Shown: positions 54,228 to 61,590 of the stretch, one piece after another
Layout of the letters: every line of letters begins with the position of its first letter
How positions within the stretch are numbered: the stretch's first letter is position 1
From: Planctomycetota bacterium
GTDB lineage: Bacteria; Planctomycetota; UBA8742; UBA2392
Reading direction: 5' to 3'
NCBI GenBank assembly: GCA_025993795.1
Contig: JAMQHL010000015.1
Span: 1-64,000 of the forward strand
DNA length: 64,000 nt
The notes under the pieces: generated by a model
Told to the model about the DNA's origin: nothing
Seen by the model: only the letters and a program-made list of their open reading frames with translations
Databases searched by the model: none
Program-made: the position numbers and the translations under genes

Positions 54228-54267
54228 GGTTTCTCCAGAGAGCCGGCAACATCGTTGCGGACCGGCA

Positions 54268-54501
54268 TCAACTGCGTTTATTGAATCCGTAGACAATGCC
54301 GCTAAGCAGGCTGACGGCCCCGAGCACCGTGAGGCCAATGCCCGAGTAGATCAAGATGTCGCGCTTGTCGCTGAAGTCCTGGTCAAAGACGTTGCTGATC
54401 GCTTCGCCGATCGTGGGTTCAAGATTCGTGCCGTACACCCATAGCGCAATGCCGATGGCAAGCAGCAGGCCGCCTGCGCCAAACAGTCCGGTCTTCAGCA
54501 T
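54268..54501 (-). CDS. DUF3185-like small membrane protein
   Basis: 77 residues, ATG at 54501 with AGGAG six bases upstream. Two membrane segments (GLFGAGGLLLAIGIALWVYG and ILIYSGIGLTVLGAVSLLSGIVYG) surround a soluble loop (TNLEPTIGEAISNVFDQDFSDKRD), the arrangement of DUF3185 proteins. Function unknown. The two tiny membrane proteins appear to form an operon; they lie convergent to the S9 peptidase and have no catalytic motif. Confidence 0.75.
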   Translation of the reverse strand: MLKTGLFGAGGLLLAIGIALWVYGTNLEPTIGEAISNVFDQDFSDKRDILIYSGIGLTVLGAVSLLSGIVYGFNKRS

Positions 54502-55073
54502 GGCTGTCTCCTGTTGATGTGGCCCGGTGTCGTCAGTGACGTCCACCGGTCGTGCGCGGGGATATGTCGCCTTCTCTGTGCGAAAAGAAGGTCCCGCCGC
54601 AAATTGCGAATGCTAACGAGGGTAGAACCCCGGAATTCGCGAATTGCTTCCGGCTAAAGCAACCATCGATGCACTTCAGTGCACTTGTTCATGGGTGTTT
54701 ACGGATGGTTGCTCTTGCAGTCCGCCGATCTCAAACGCAAAGCAAAGCCGCCACGAACGCCGCGGCCCATTTGGTGACCAGAGAATTCTGAGGGCGGCCG
54801 TCGCGATTGCGCCCTTAGGTGTCATGCACGTCTCTGTTCAATCAATGGAATGGGATTGGCGGAGTGGTCGTGTAAGTCAGCCGCGTAGCGGCTACGGAAT
54901 GTAGCCCATGGCTTCAGGGAACCTCTGAAGCCGTGGGCTAGGTTCCCCGGCCTCGTTGGGGCCAGAGGCAACAACGTACTAACTCAATCGCGTTGCGTGT
55001 TCACCCGCCTGCGAGCCGAAGCGCCCTTGGGCGCGCCGGCCCGTGATTCCGAATAGCCTGTCGGTGTTCCAAT
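54502..55073. other. gene-free spacer with a repeat element
   Basis: This 570-bp stretch has stop-rich frames in all readings and no reliable gene. It contains the composite hairpin repeat at 54879-54940, a GCGCCC/GGGCGC mini-palindrome at 55021-55034 near the bshA end, and otherwise no recognisable element. The sequence around 54700-54860 looks like non-coding or decayed DNA. No tRNA-like fold was noticed. Confidence 0.5.
54879..54940. repeat. composite palindromic repeat, REP-like
   Basis: AGCCGC-GTA-GCGGCT (54879-54893) is followed by TAGCCCATGGCTTCAG (54902-54917), which pairs with CTGAAGCCGTGGGCTA (54925-54940) in a 16-bp stem with one G-T pair and a 7-base loop GGAACCT. No T-tract follows. 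Such AGCCC-GGCTTCAG dyads are common dispersed elements in some planctomycete genomes (recalled, not checked). Only this copy lies in the window. Confidence 0.55.
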
Positions 55074-56216
55074 TCAGGCTCGGGTTGGTTCGGCGAGAAT
55101 CTTTTCGTAGTAGGCTTCCCAGACCGGCAGCAATGCCTCTTGCCGATATGTGGTGAGGGCGCGCTCGCGGGCTGCCGCGCCCATGCGTTCGCGTGCCGCG
55201 TCGTCGCCCAGCAGCGAGCGGATGCTGCCCGCAAATCCGGCTATGTCGCCCGGCGTATGCAGGCGGCCGCTGACCCCGTCCTGCACAACTTCGGGCAAAC
55301 CGCCGGTGTTGCTGGCGATTACAGGCACGCCGCAGGCCATGGCCTCAAGTGCGCTCAAGCCAAAGCTCTCGTATTCGCTGGGCAGGAAGAACAGGTCGGC
55401 CTGCGGCAACAGCTCCCAGATCGCGTCGTAGGTGCCCAGCAGGTTGACACGCTCTTCGATGCCGAGTTTGCGTACCAGTTCACGAATGGCGCCCACCTCG
55501 GGGCCGTCGCCGACCATGACCAGCCGGGCCCTCACGTCGCGTGTCGCCTGGGCAAACGCGTTGACCACGTCGCGCGGGCGCTTGACCTCGCGGAAGTTGC
55601 TGACGTGCATCACGATCTTTTCGTCGGGCGCAGCCAGATGCGCGCGCTTTTCCTTGCAGCAGCCCGGCTTGAAGCGCTCGGTATCGACGAAGTTGGGGAT
55701 AACCTCGATGTGCTGAGCGCCGCAGTCGATGGTCTGCAGCACGCGGTCTTTCAGTTCGGCTGAAACGCTGGTGACGCCGTCGCTGGTGCGGATGCCGAAG
55801 CGCGTAATCGGCTGAAAGATGCGCTGCTGGCCGATGATGGTGATGTCGGTGCCGTGCAGTGTGGTGATGAGCTTGACGTTCGTGCCGACGCCATTGAGCA
55901 TCTCGCGGGCCAGGTGGCCGCTGATTGCGTGGGGGATTGCGTAGTGGGCGTGCAGGATATCGAGGCCGTACTGCTGCGCGACCTCCATGATGGTGCCCGC
56001 CAGTGCCAGATCGTAGGGCGGATAGCGGAACAGCGGGTAGGCCGTCACTTCCACTTCGTGATACTTCAGGTTGCGGCGAAAACTCTCAAACCGGAACGGG
56101 ATCGCGTAGCTGATGATGTGCACGCTGTGGCCGCTTTCAGCCAGCGCGCTGCCAAGCTCAGTGGCGACAACGCCAGAGCCACCGTGGGTCGGGTAGCAGA
56201 CAATTCCGATCTTCAT
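55074..56216 (-). CDS. bshA: N-acetyl-alpha-D-glucosaminyl L-malate synthase (bacillithiol pathway)
   Basis: 380 residues. GT4-family glycosyltransferase that joins UDP-GlcNAc to L-malate, the first step of bacillithiol synthesis. Begins MKIGIVCYPTHGGSGVVATELG, the BshA signature (PTxGGSGVVA). HAHYAIPHA, LHGTDITIIG, IPNFVDTERF, HVSNFREVKRP and the GT4 donor motif EYESFGLSALEAMACGVPV are present. bshB and bshC are not in the window, so pathway membership is by family. ATG at 56216 has no clear ribosome binding site. A structured leader or ncRNA lies upstream. Confidence 0.88.
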   Translation of the reverse strand: MKIGIVCYPTHGGSGVVATELGSALAESGHSVHIISYAIPFRFESFRRNLKYHEVEVTAYPLFRYPPYDLALAGTIMEVAQQYGLDILHAHYAIPHAISGHLAREMLNGVGTNVKLITTLHGTDITIIGQQRIFQPITRFGIRTSDGVTSVSAELKDRVLQTIDCGAQHIEVIPNFVDTERFKPGCCKEKRAHLAAPDEKIVMHVSNFREVKRPRDVVNAFAQATRDVRARLVMVGDGPEVGAIRELVRKLGIEERVNLLGTYDAIWELLPQADLFFLPSEYESFGLSALEAMACGVPVIASNTGGLPEVVQDGVSGRLHTPGDIAGFAGSIRSLLGDDAARERMGAAARERALTTYRQEALLPVWEAYYEKILAEPTRA

Positions 56217-56284
56217 GTGGAGATGCCAACAACGTCGCCGCACAGCCTATTCCGGCGCGTGGAATCTCGACAGGGCCGGTAGTG

Positions 56285-56476
56285 GAAAAGGAGAGGGCCG
56301 AGACGTGGAGAAAGGGCCGGAAAGGAGAGCGTAAAGCTACCCTTTCAACTCACGTCTCGGCCGCATGGCACCGTTGCAGAGCGGGCGATCACGCTGCAAC
56401 AGTGTTTACTTGTGTTGGCTCAGGGGCGATTCCGTTGCGCGTAAGGGCGCGCAGCAACCGTCTTCAATCAACTCCA
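56285..56476 (-). ncRNA. candidate structured RNA or bshA leader with three hairpins
   Basis: Downstream of a plausible promoter, the minus strand folds into three strong stems: C, GTTGC-TGCGCG with CGCGCAAC-like arm (56458-56434, 8 bp, A bulge); B, GTTGCAGCG with CGC-T-CTGCAAC (56400-56373, 9 bp, one bulge); A, GGCCGAGACGTG with CACGTCTCGGCC (56362-56296, perfect 12 bp) enclosing a GAAAGGG/CCCTTTC stem. Stem A is followed by CTCTCCTTTTCC, somewhat terminator-like. B and C share GTTGC.GCG arms. It lies about 70-260 bp before bshA, so it is a leader, an independent ncRNA, or both. No Rfam family was recognised. Confidence 0.4.
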
Positions 56477-56482
56477 TAAGTT

Positions 56483-56511
56483 AGTATAGCCTATCCTCAC
56501 GGCAAAGCAAA
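56483..56511 (-). promoter_or_regulatory. candidate promoter for the hairpin RNA and bshA
   Basis: On the minus strand TATACT (56488-56483) matches the -10 consensus at five of six positions. TTTGCT (56511-56506) is a weak -35 at exactly 17 bases spacing. Transcription would start near 56476. The 250 bp between here and the rimO stop (56512-56763) contain no gene I can support. Confidence 0.4.
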
Positions 56512-56763
56512 CCCTGAATCCCGCGCCACTTCGGCCTTCCAAGGCAACCACGAATGCTTCCGCAGCCTTACAAAGTGTTAACGACCGGGGTAACCGGGCG
56601 CATCCGGAAATCAGCAGACGGCAGGTCCTGCTGTTCGCAAAGGCCCATTTCTAGGCATTCCGCCCCCCGGAGGTCCGGCGGTGGCAAGGCGGCTGCAAAG
56701 CGAGACAACAGAGTTGGGCGGATCAGACGGTGACAGCGACGTGACAATCTAGCAGGCACTAAC

Positions 56764-58116
56764 TTAGCGCGCGGGCTCGGCCAGCAGGTCATAACCCAGG
56801 CTGCGCACAACGCGCACGGGCAGAATCGTCCCCGCCGCCACCTTCGTCCGCAGGCGAACCGTGCAGTCAATCTCGGGGGCATCGGCCCTTGAGCGCGCTT
56901 CGGTGGGGTACTTCGGGTCCTGGCTTTCGCCCTCTCCGATGACTTCGATCGTTGTGCCCACCAGCGCATCGTTGCGCCGAAACAGGTCGTCGCGCGCGAC
57001 TTCCATGAACGCCCGGTGTCGCTGCGTGACCACGTCTTCAGGCAACTTGCCATCAAGCGCGAAACTGCCCGCGCGGTCTTCGTCAGAAAACGGAAACGCC
57101 CCGGCCCGGTCAACGTGCCCGGCGCGAATGAACTCGAGCAACTCATCAAACTGCTCGTCCGTTTCGCCGGGAAAGCCAACAATGAACGTACTGCGCAACG
57201 TCAAGCCGGGCACGCGAGCCCGCAGTTTCTCAATCAGCCGCAGCGTAGTGTCGCGAGTGCTGCCGCGTCGCATGCGTGCCAGCACTGGCGTGGCGATGTG
57301 CTGCAAGGGCATGTCGATGTAGCCCAGCAACTTGGGTTCGTTGGCAAGCAGGTCGATCAGTTCGTCGGTGACCTGCGTTGGGTAGGCGTACATCAGTCGA
57401 ATCCAGTCAACTCCGTTGACCCTGGCCAGCTCGGCCAGCAATTCGTGCAGCGACTTGCGGCCTTCACTGTCGAGGCCGTAGTAGGTGCTGTCCTGGGCGA
57501 CGATGATCAGTTCCTTCGCGCCGTCCTGTGCCAGCTCGGCGGCTTCTTCGATAATCTGCGCGCGCGGCTTGCTGCGGAAGCGCCCGCGAATGCCGGGGAT
57601 CGTGCAGAACGAGCACTTGTGGTCGCAACCCTCAGAGATGCGCAGGTACGCGTAGTGCCGGGGCGTGATGCGCAGCCGCGCGCGGTCGTCATACACGGTG
57701 CCGCGTTCGTCGGGGTCGCTGATTGCAACGCTGCGTGCCAGTTGGCCGCTGCTGCCAAGTTCGCGCAGCACGTCCACGAGCTTCACACGGTCGTTGACAC
57801 TGACCAGCGCGTCGGCGCCCGGCGCGGTCTGGTCAAGCATCGGGCGGTAATTGCCGACCATACAGCCGGCTACAATCACGCGCTTGACGACGCCCTGTTC
57901 TTTCAGGGCAACCATGTGGTTGATGTGTTCGATGGACTCTTTTCGCGACGCGTCAAGAAAGCCGCATGTGTTCACCACGACCACGTCGGCCGATTCGTAA
58001 TCGGGCGTGACCACAAAACCCTCGGCGGCGATCTGCCCGAGCATCGTTTCGCTGTCGATGAGGTTCTTGGGGCAACCCAGCGAAATGAATGCGACGGTGC
58101 CCAGGGCGGTCTTCAT
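56764..58116 (-). CDS. rimO: ribosomal protein S12 methylthiotransferase RimO
   Basis: 450 residues. Radical-SAM enzyme adding a methylthio group to Asp89 of ribosomal protein S12. N-terminal UPF0004 domain (FISLGCPKNLIDSETMLGQI, NTCGFLDASRKE, VAGCMVGNY) with three cluster cysteines; radical-SAM motif CDHKCSFC; C-terminal TRAM domain (DCTVRLRTKVAAG). YAYPTQVTDELIDLLA and MPLQHI are typical of the MiaB/RimO group, and the SLGCPKNLIDSE start favours RimO. ATG at 58116 follows CCCTG; a longer frame from 58170 overlaps the divergent next gene. Confidence 0.93.
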   Translation of the reverse strand: MKTALGTVAFISLGCPKNLIDSETMLGQIAAEGFVVTPDYESADVVVVNTCGFLDASRKESIEHINHMVALKEQGVVKRVIVAGCMVGNYRPMLDQTAPGADALVSVNDRVKLVDVLRELGSSGQLARSVAISDPDERGTVYDDRARLRITPRHYAYLRISEGCDHKCSFCTIPGIRGRFRSKPRAQIIEEAAELAQDGAKELIIVAQDSTYYGLDSEGRKSLHELLAELARVNGVDWIRLMYAYPTQVTDELIDLLANEPKLLGYIDMPLQHIATPVLARMRRGSTRDTTLRLIEKLRARVPGLTLRSTFIVGFPGETDEQFDELLEFIRAGHVDRAGAFPFSDEDRAGSFALDGKLPEDVVTQRHRAFMEVARDDLFRRNDALVGTTIEVIGEGESQDPKYPTEARSRADAPEIDCTVRLRTKVAAGTILPVRVVRSLGYDLLAEPAR

Positions 58117-58163
58117 GACAGGGATGGTAGCAGGCTTGGCCCTGCGTTGTAGGGTGGCGCGCG

Positions 58164-58772
58164 ATGGCACAGCCCGAAAATATCTGGGTCGGCATTGAGG
58201 TCACACGCCAGGTGCGCGTAATGAACGGCGAGCTGGAGGCCGCCGGCAAACTGGCGGTGGGGGGCGTGAATCTGCTCGATCACCAGTTGGGCGTCGCGCG
58301 CGGCATCACCGACGCGGACCACATCTGCGTGCTCACGCCGCAAGGCGACGAGACGCTGCTTGAAATCACGGCGCGCCACGAAGCCCGCGAAATGGCGCCC
58401 TTTGACTTTGTTGCCATGCTGAGCGAACGCGCCGGCGCGGGACAGGAGGGCGCCGTCGTGCTGCTGCGCCAGATCGCGCCCCTGCGCGATACGGAGGGCG
58501 TGCGGGAAGCTCTTGCGCTGCTGGCAGCGCACCCGGTTGTCATCAGCGCGGCAAAGGATGCGCGCGGGGGGCGTGCCGGTGATGCCGAAACAGACGACCG
58601 TTGCCTGGCCTTCGAGATCCGGCGTATCAGCCAGTTCAGCCGCGAAGCCATGGCAGCCGCGCCAACGGTAGTTGAGAAGCTGATCTACATGGAAAGCGCC
58701 AGCTACGCCGAGTACGCCCGACCCAGCGACGCAGCCACGGTCGAAGCAACAATGAAGGCGTGGCAGAAGTAG
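58164..58772 (+). CDS. nucleotidyltransferase-fold (CMP-sugar cytidylyltransferase-like) protein, degenerate
   Basis: 202 residues. GGVNLLDHQLGVARGITDADHICVLTP and GAVVLLRQIAPLRDTEGVREALALL resemble the strand/helix order of cytidylyltransferases such as CMP-NeuAc synthetase (PL-hTI and QPTSPLR blocks). The N-terminal nucleotide-binding RGGSKR loop is absent; instead the chain starts IWVGIEVTRQVRV. It is therefore a degenerate or altered relative (inference). It is divergent from rimO with a 47-bp gap and ends 141 bp before the convergent hisS. Function is not predicted. Confidence 0.6.
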   Translation: MAQPENIWVGIEVTRQVRVMNGELEAAGKLAVGGVNLLDHQLGVARGITDADHICVLTPQGDETLLEITARHEAREMAPFDFVAMLSERAGAGQEGAVVLLRQIAPLRDTEGVREALALLAAHPVVISAAKDARGGRAGDAETDDRCLAFEIRRISQFSREAMAAAPTVVEKLIYMESASYAEYARPSDAATVEATMKAWQK

Positions 58773-58913
58773 GCGCCGCCTTTGTGGCGACTGCTGGCCA
58801 ACAGCGGCAACTGCGGTTGCACACGAAGTCAGCGAGGAACAGTGAAAATCACTTCGCCGGCAGCACTTGGCCCCGTGGCGTGAAGCGGGTGTTGCAGTTC
58901 GCGGCGCCGTGCT

Positions 58914-60557
58914 TCAGGCCGTGCCGAACTTGGGGTTCAGCTTTTCGTTCATGAAGTCGGCCAGCATCTGGCTTAGCCGGTCGTCGCGAACTTCGTACCA
59001 GTCAAACGCCTTCACTTCGGCGCGCTGTTCGCCGCTTACGCTGTCACGAATCGCCTCGGGCAGCTTGCCGAACGTCGCCCAGCCGCACTTGAGCACATCA
59101 TGGTTGCCATTGCGCAGCAGGTACACGCCGCCGACCGGCGGCACCCGGTCAATCATGTCGTCGCGGAACTCCCAGTCCCAGCTGCGGCCGGTGGCCACGC
59201 CGGGGTCGGGGTCTACGTAGTTGTCCTGCACCGCCTGCACCAGCTGGCCGAGAGGAACCCGCGACTGCTCGCCGCCTGCCATGTTGCGCAGGCTTACCAC
59301 GCCCTCCTTCTCTTCTTCCGGCCCGGCAATTACCACCAGCGGGAAACCGCGCTTGCCCGCGTACTTAAGCTGCTTGCCAAGCTTGGCCGCTGCGTCCAGA
59401 TATAGCTCTGTCGGTACACCGGCGCGGCGCAACTCGGCGGCTGCCCGCAGGCTGTACATGCGGGTTTCAGGGGCAAAGATCGTGACCAGCACGGCGGCCG
59501 TACTGCGTGCCTTGGGCAGCAGCTTCAGCTCTTCCAGTGCGCTGATCAGCCGGTCAATGCCGACGCTGATGCCGACGGCGGGGATTTCTTCGCCCGCAAA
59601 CAAGCCGATCAGCCCGTCATAGCGCCCGCCCGACATCACGCTGCCGAAACCCGGCAAGTCCAGCAGGAAGGTCTCAAACACAGTGCCGGTGTAGTAGTCC
59701 AGGCCGCGCACAATCGTGGGGTCGACGCGCAGCACTTCGTCCGGCACGCCCAGTGCAATCGCGTTGTCATAAACTTCGCGCAATTCGGCGCAGCCGCGCT
59801 CGCCCAATTCGCTGCCCTTCAAGAAAGCGCCAAGTTTCTCGATGCACACAGCGCTGGGTACCTTGCCCTCTGCCAGCTTCAGAAAGTCAAACACCAGATC
59901 AAGGCCGGCTTCTGTCAGGCCGCCGCTGCCGATCTGCGCCGTGAGTTCCGCGCGCACGCCGGCTTCGCCGACCTTGTCGAACTTGTCGATGCCGCGCATC
60001 ACGGCATCCATGACCGCGCTGTCCGACACGCCAATGCGCGCCTGCAAGCCGCGGTACAGTTTGCGATTGTTGAAGCGGATCACGTAGTTCGGCACGTTCA
60101 GCGCCCGCATCACCGCGTAATCGACGGCAATGCACTCGGCGTCGGCGAGCAGGCTGTCGGTGCCGACGATGTCAACGTCACACTGCCAGAACTCGCGAAA
60201 GCGGCCGCGTGCGGGGCTTTCGGCGCGCCACACGGGACCCATCTGGTAGCGCTTGAACGGTCGCGGCAGTTCGTTGCGATATTGCGCGACCACACGCGCC
60301 AGCGAAATCGTCAGTTCGTAGCGCAATGCAACGTCGCGCCCGCCCTGGTCTTCGAAGCGGTAAAACAGCTTCTCGGCTTCTCGGCCGGCTTTGCCCAGCA
60401 GGATTTCGGCGTACTCAAGCGACGGGGTGTCCAGCGGGTCAAACCCGTAGCGCTCAAACACTTCAACAATGCGGCGCAGCAGGCGGGTACGCGGGATCAT
60501 CACCTCGGGCAGGTAGTCCCGGAAACCCTTGAGAATGCGTGGTTCAATGCGCGCCAT
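58914..60557 (-). CDS. hisS: histidyl-tRNA synthetase with C-terminal extension
   Basis: 547 residues; normal class IIa HisRS is 420-450. Motif 2 region WRAESPARGRFREFWQCDVDIVG, histidine-A motif VRGLDYYTGTVFE and motif 3 GISVGIDRL are intact, and the anticodon-binding domain ends near LGQLVQAVQDNY (about 445). About 90 extra residues follow (58914-59189): DRVPPVGGVYLLRNGN and LKCGWATFGKL suggest a degenerate GIY-YIG-like fold (GVY for GIY, KCG for YIG), with WYEVRDDRLSQMLADFMNEKLNP at the end. Start ATG at 60557; no good ribosome binding site. The extension's role is unknown. Confidence 0.92.
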   Translation of the reverse strand: MARIEPRILKGFRDYLPEVMIPRTRLLRRIVEVFERYGFDPLDTPSLEYAEILLGKAGREAEKLFYRFEDQGGRDVALRYELTISLARVVAQYRNELPRPFKRYQMGPVWRAESPARGRFREFWQCDVDIVGTDSLLADAECIAVDYAVMRALNVPNYVIRFNNRKLYRGLQARIGVSDSAVMDAVMRGIDKFDKVGEAGVRAELTAQIGSGGLTEAGLDLVFDFLKLAEGKVPSAVCIEKLGAFLKGSELGERGCAELREVYDNAIALGVPDEVLRVDPTIVRGLDYYTGTVFETFLLDLPGFGSVMSGGRYDGLIGLFAGEEIPAVGISVGIDRLISALEELKLLPKARSTAAVLVTIFAPETRMYSLRAAAELRRAGVPTELYLDAAAKLGKQLKYAGKRGFPLVVIAGPEEEKEGVVSLRNMAGGEQSRVPLGQLVQAVQDNYVDPDPGVATGRSWDWEFRDDMIDRVPPVGGVYLLRNGNHDVLKCGWATFGKLPEAIRDSVSGEQRAEVKAFDWYEVRDDRLSQMLADFMNEKLNPKFGTA

Positions 60558-60658
60558 AGTGACCCCGTGGCATGGCCCTGGCTGGAAGCCGACGCCACCG
60601 ACAAACGAAGCGCGGTTTCTAGCGCATGTCCGGCTGCCGCGCAACGCGCGGTGTCCGT

Positions 60659-60688
60659 GCAAAAGCGGGCGCCCTGAGACGCCCGCTT
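60659..60688 (-). terminator. terminator of the partner-switching operon
   Basis: On the minus strand AAGCGGGCG (60688-60680) pairs perfectly with CGCCCGCTT (60671-60663), loop of eight, followed by TT extending to four T residues. It lies 17 bp after the STAS gene stop and between that operon and the hisS start. Confidence 0.7.
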
Positions 60689-60704
60689 ACCGTTGTGGCA
60701 GCGA

Positions 60705-61058
60705 CTACTTCTTGGCCAGCAGCTTCAGTGCTTCTTTTGGATTTGCGGCAAACTTGAACACCTGGCTCAGGCCCAGCATGTCAAAGACTTCCTGCACGGG
60801 CTCGGTTGGGTTCATGAGCACGATGTCGCCCCCGCGTTCGTGGCTTTCGCTGAGCGTGCCGATAAACACGCCCGCACCTGCCGAGGACACGTACTCTACG
60901 TCGGCCAGGTTCACCGCGATGCGCACCTTGCCTTCATCGAACAGGTTGTTGATCGCCTGTTCCATGTACTCGAATGTATGAGCGTCAAGCCACCCGGCGA
61001 CGTGTACCACTGTCACGTCGGACGAAAGCTCCTCGAGATTGATCTCGAACTCCCTCAT
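60705..61058 (-). CDS. STAS-domain anti-anti-sigma factor (RsbV/SpoIIAA-like)
   Basis: 117 residues, a single STAS domain. The phosphorylatable serine lies in YVSSAGAG (S58 or S59), preceded by AVNLADVEYV. Dephosphorylated, such proteins bind the anti-sigma kinase and release its sigma factor. It is the last of three genes: PP2C phosphatase, RsbW-like kinase and this antagonist, a complete partner-switching set. It is separated from the kinase by 54 bp and followed by a good terminator. No sigma factor gene is in the window. Confidence 0.92.
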   Translation of the reverse strand: MREFEINLEELSSDVTVVHVAGWLDAHTFEYMEQAINNLFDEGKVRIAVNLADVEYVSSAGAGVFIGTLSESHERGGDIVLMNPTEPVQEVFDMLGLSQVFKFAANPKEALKLLAKK

Positions 61059-61112
61059 GGGTTTCTTTCTTTGCCGCTCTGATGCCGCTCTGTCCCTGCA
61101 ACCGGCGCAGTC

Positions 61113-61562
61113 CTACTGACCGGATACGATCAGTTTCACCAGCGTCAACTCGTTCACGTCGCCCTCGCGCGAGGTATAGCGCACTTCGTCCATGACCTTG
61201 CGCATGATGAACAACCCCAGGCCACGCTTGCTGCCCGCCGTGATGTGTGCCTGCATGTCAATGTTGGCCTTGGCCGCTGAACCCTTGGCGGCATCGTACG
61301 AGATGCCCGTGTCCCGTATGCGAACCGTAAAGCGCTGATCGTCTGCCTCGATCAGCACCTCGACGGTCCCGTCCGCGCGGCCCTCATAGCCGTGCTGGAT
61401 AGTGTTGGCGACGGCCTCATCGACCGCCAGCACGACCTTGTTGATGTCCCGCTGGGGCAGCCTGGAGCGCTTGATCGCGCTATGCAGGAACTCCCGCACG
61501 ATGGCGAGGTTGCGCGTATGCGCCACGACCTCAAGCCGATCGGTTACATGCGAATCTGACAT
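61113..61562 (-). CDS. RsbW-like anti-sigma factor serine kinase
   Basis: 149 residues, HATPase_c_2 domain. N-box DEAVANTIQHGYE (Glu/Asn about 49-53), G1 box IRDTGISYD and G2 box SKRGLGLFIMRKVMDEV bind ATP. It should bind a sigma factor or effector and phosphorylate the STAS antagonist encoded 54 bp downstream. The phosphatase gene ends 28 bp upstream. The partner sigma is unknown; such modules also control secreted or biofilm functions through non-sigma targets. Confidence 0.92.
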   Translation of the reverse strand: MSDSHVTDRLEVVAHTRNLAIVREFLHSAIKRSRLPQRDINKVVLAVDEAVANTIQHGYEGRADGTVEVLIEADDQRFTVRIRDTGISYDAAKGSAAKANIDMQAHITAGSKRGLGLFIMRKVMDEVRYTSREGDVNELTLVKLIVSGQ

Positions 61563-61590
61563 CCACTGCCCCCGTGCTACTACCCAGTTG

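Noticed and set aside
54552..54904. Small plus-strand frames in the spacer after the DUF3185-like gene
   Set aside because: No ribosome binding sites, odd composition and one frame runs into the palindromic repeat.
56285..56476. tmRNA, SRP RNA or T-box in the bshA upstream region
   Set aside because: No tRNA-like CCA end or tag frame, no GGAA-type SRP tetraloop context, and no T-box UGGN bulge in the expected setting.
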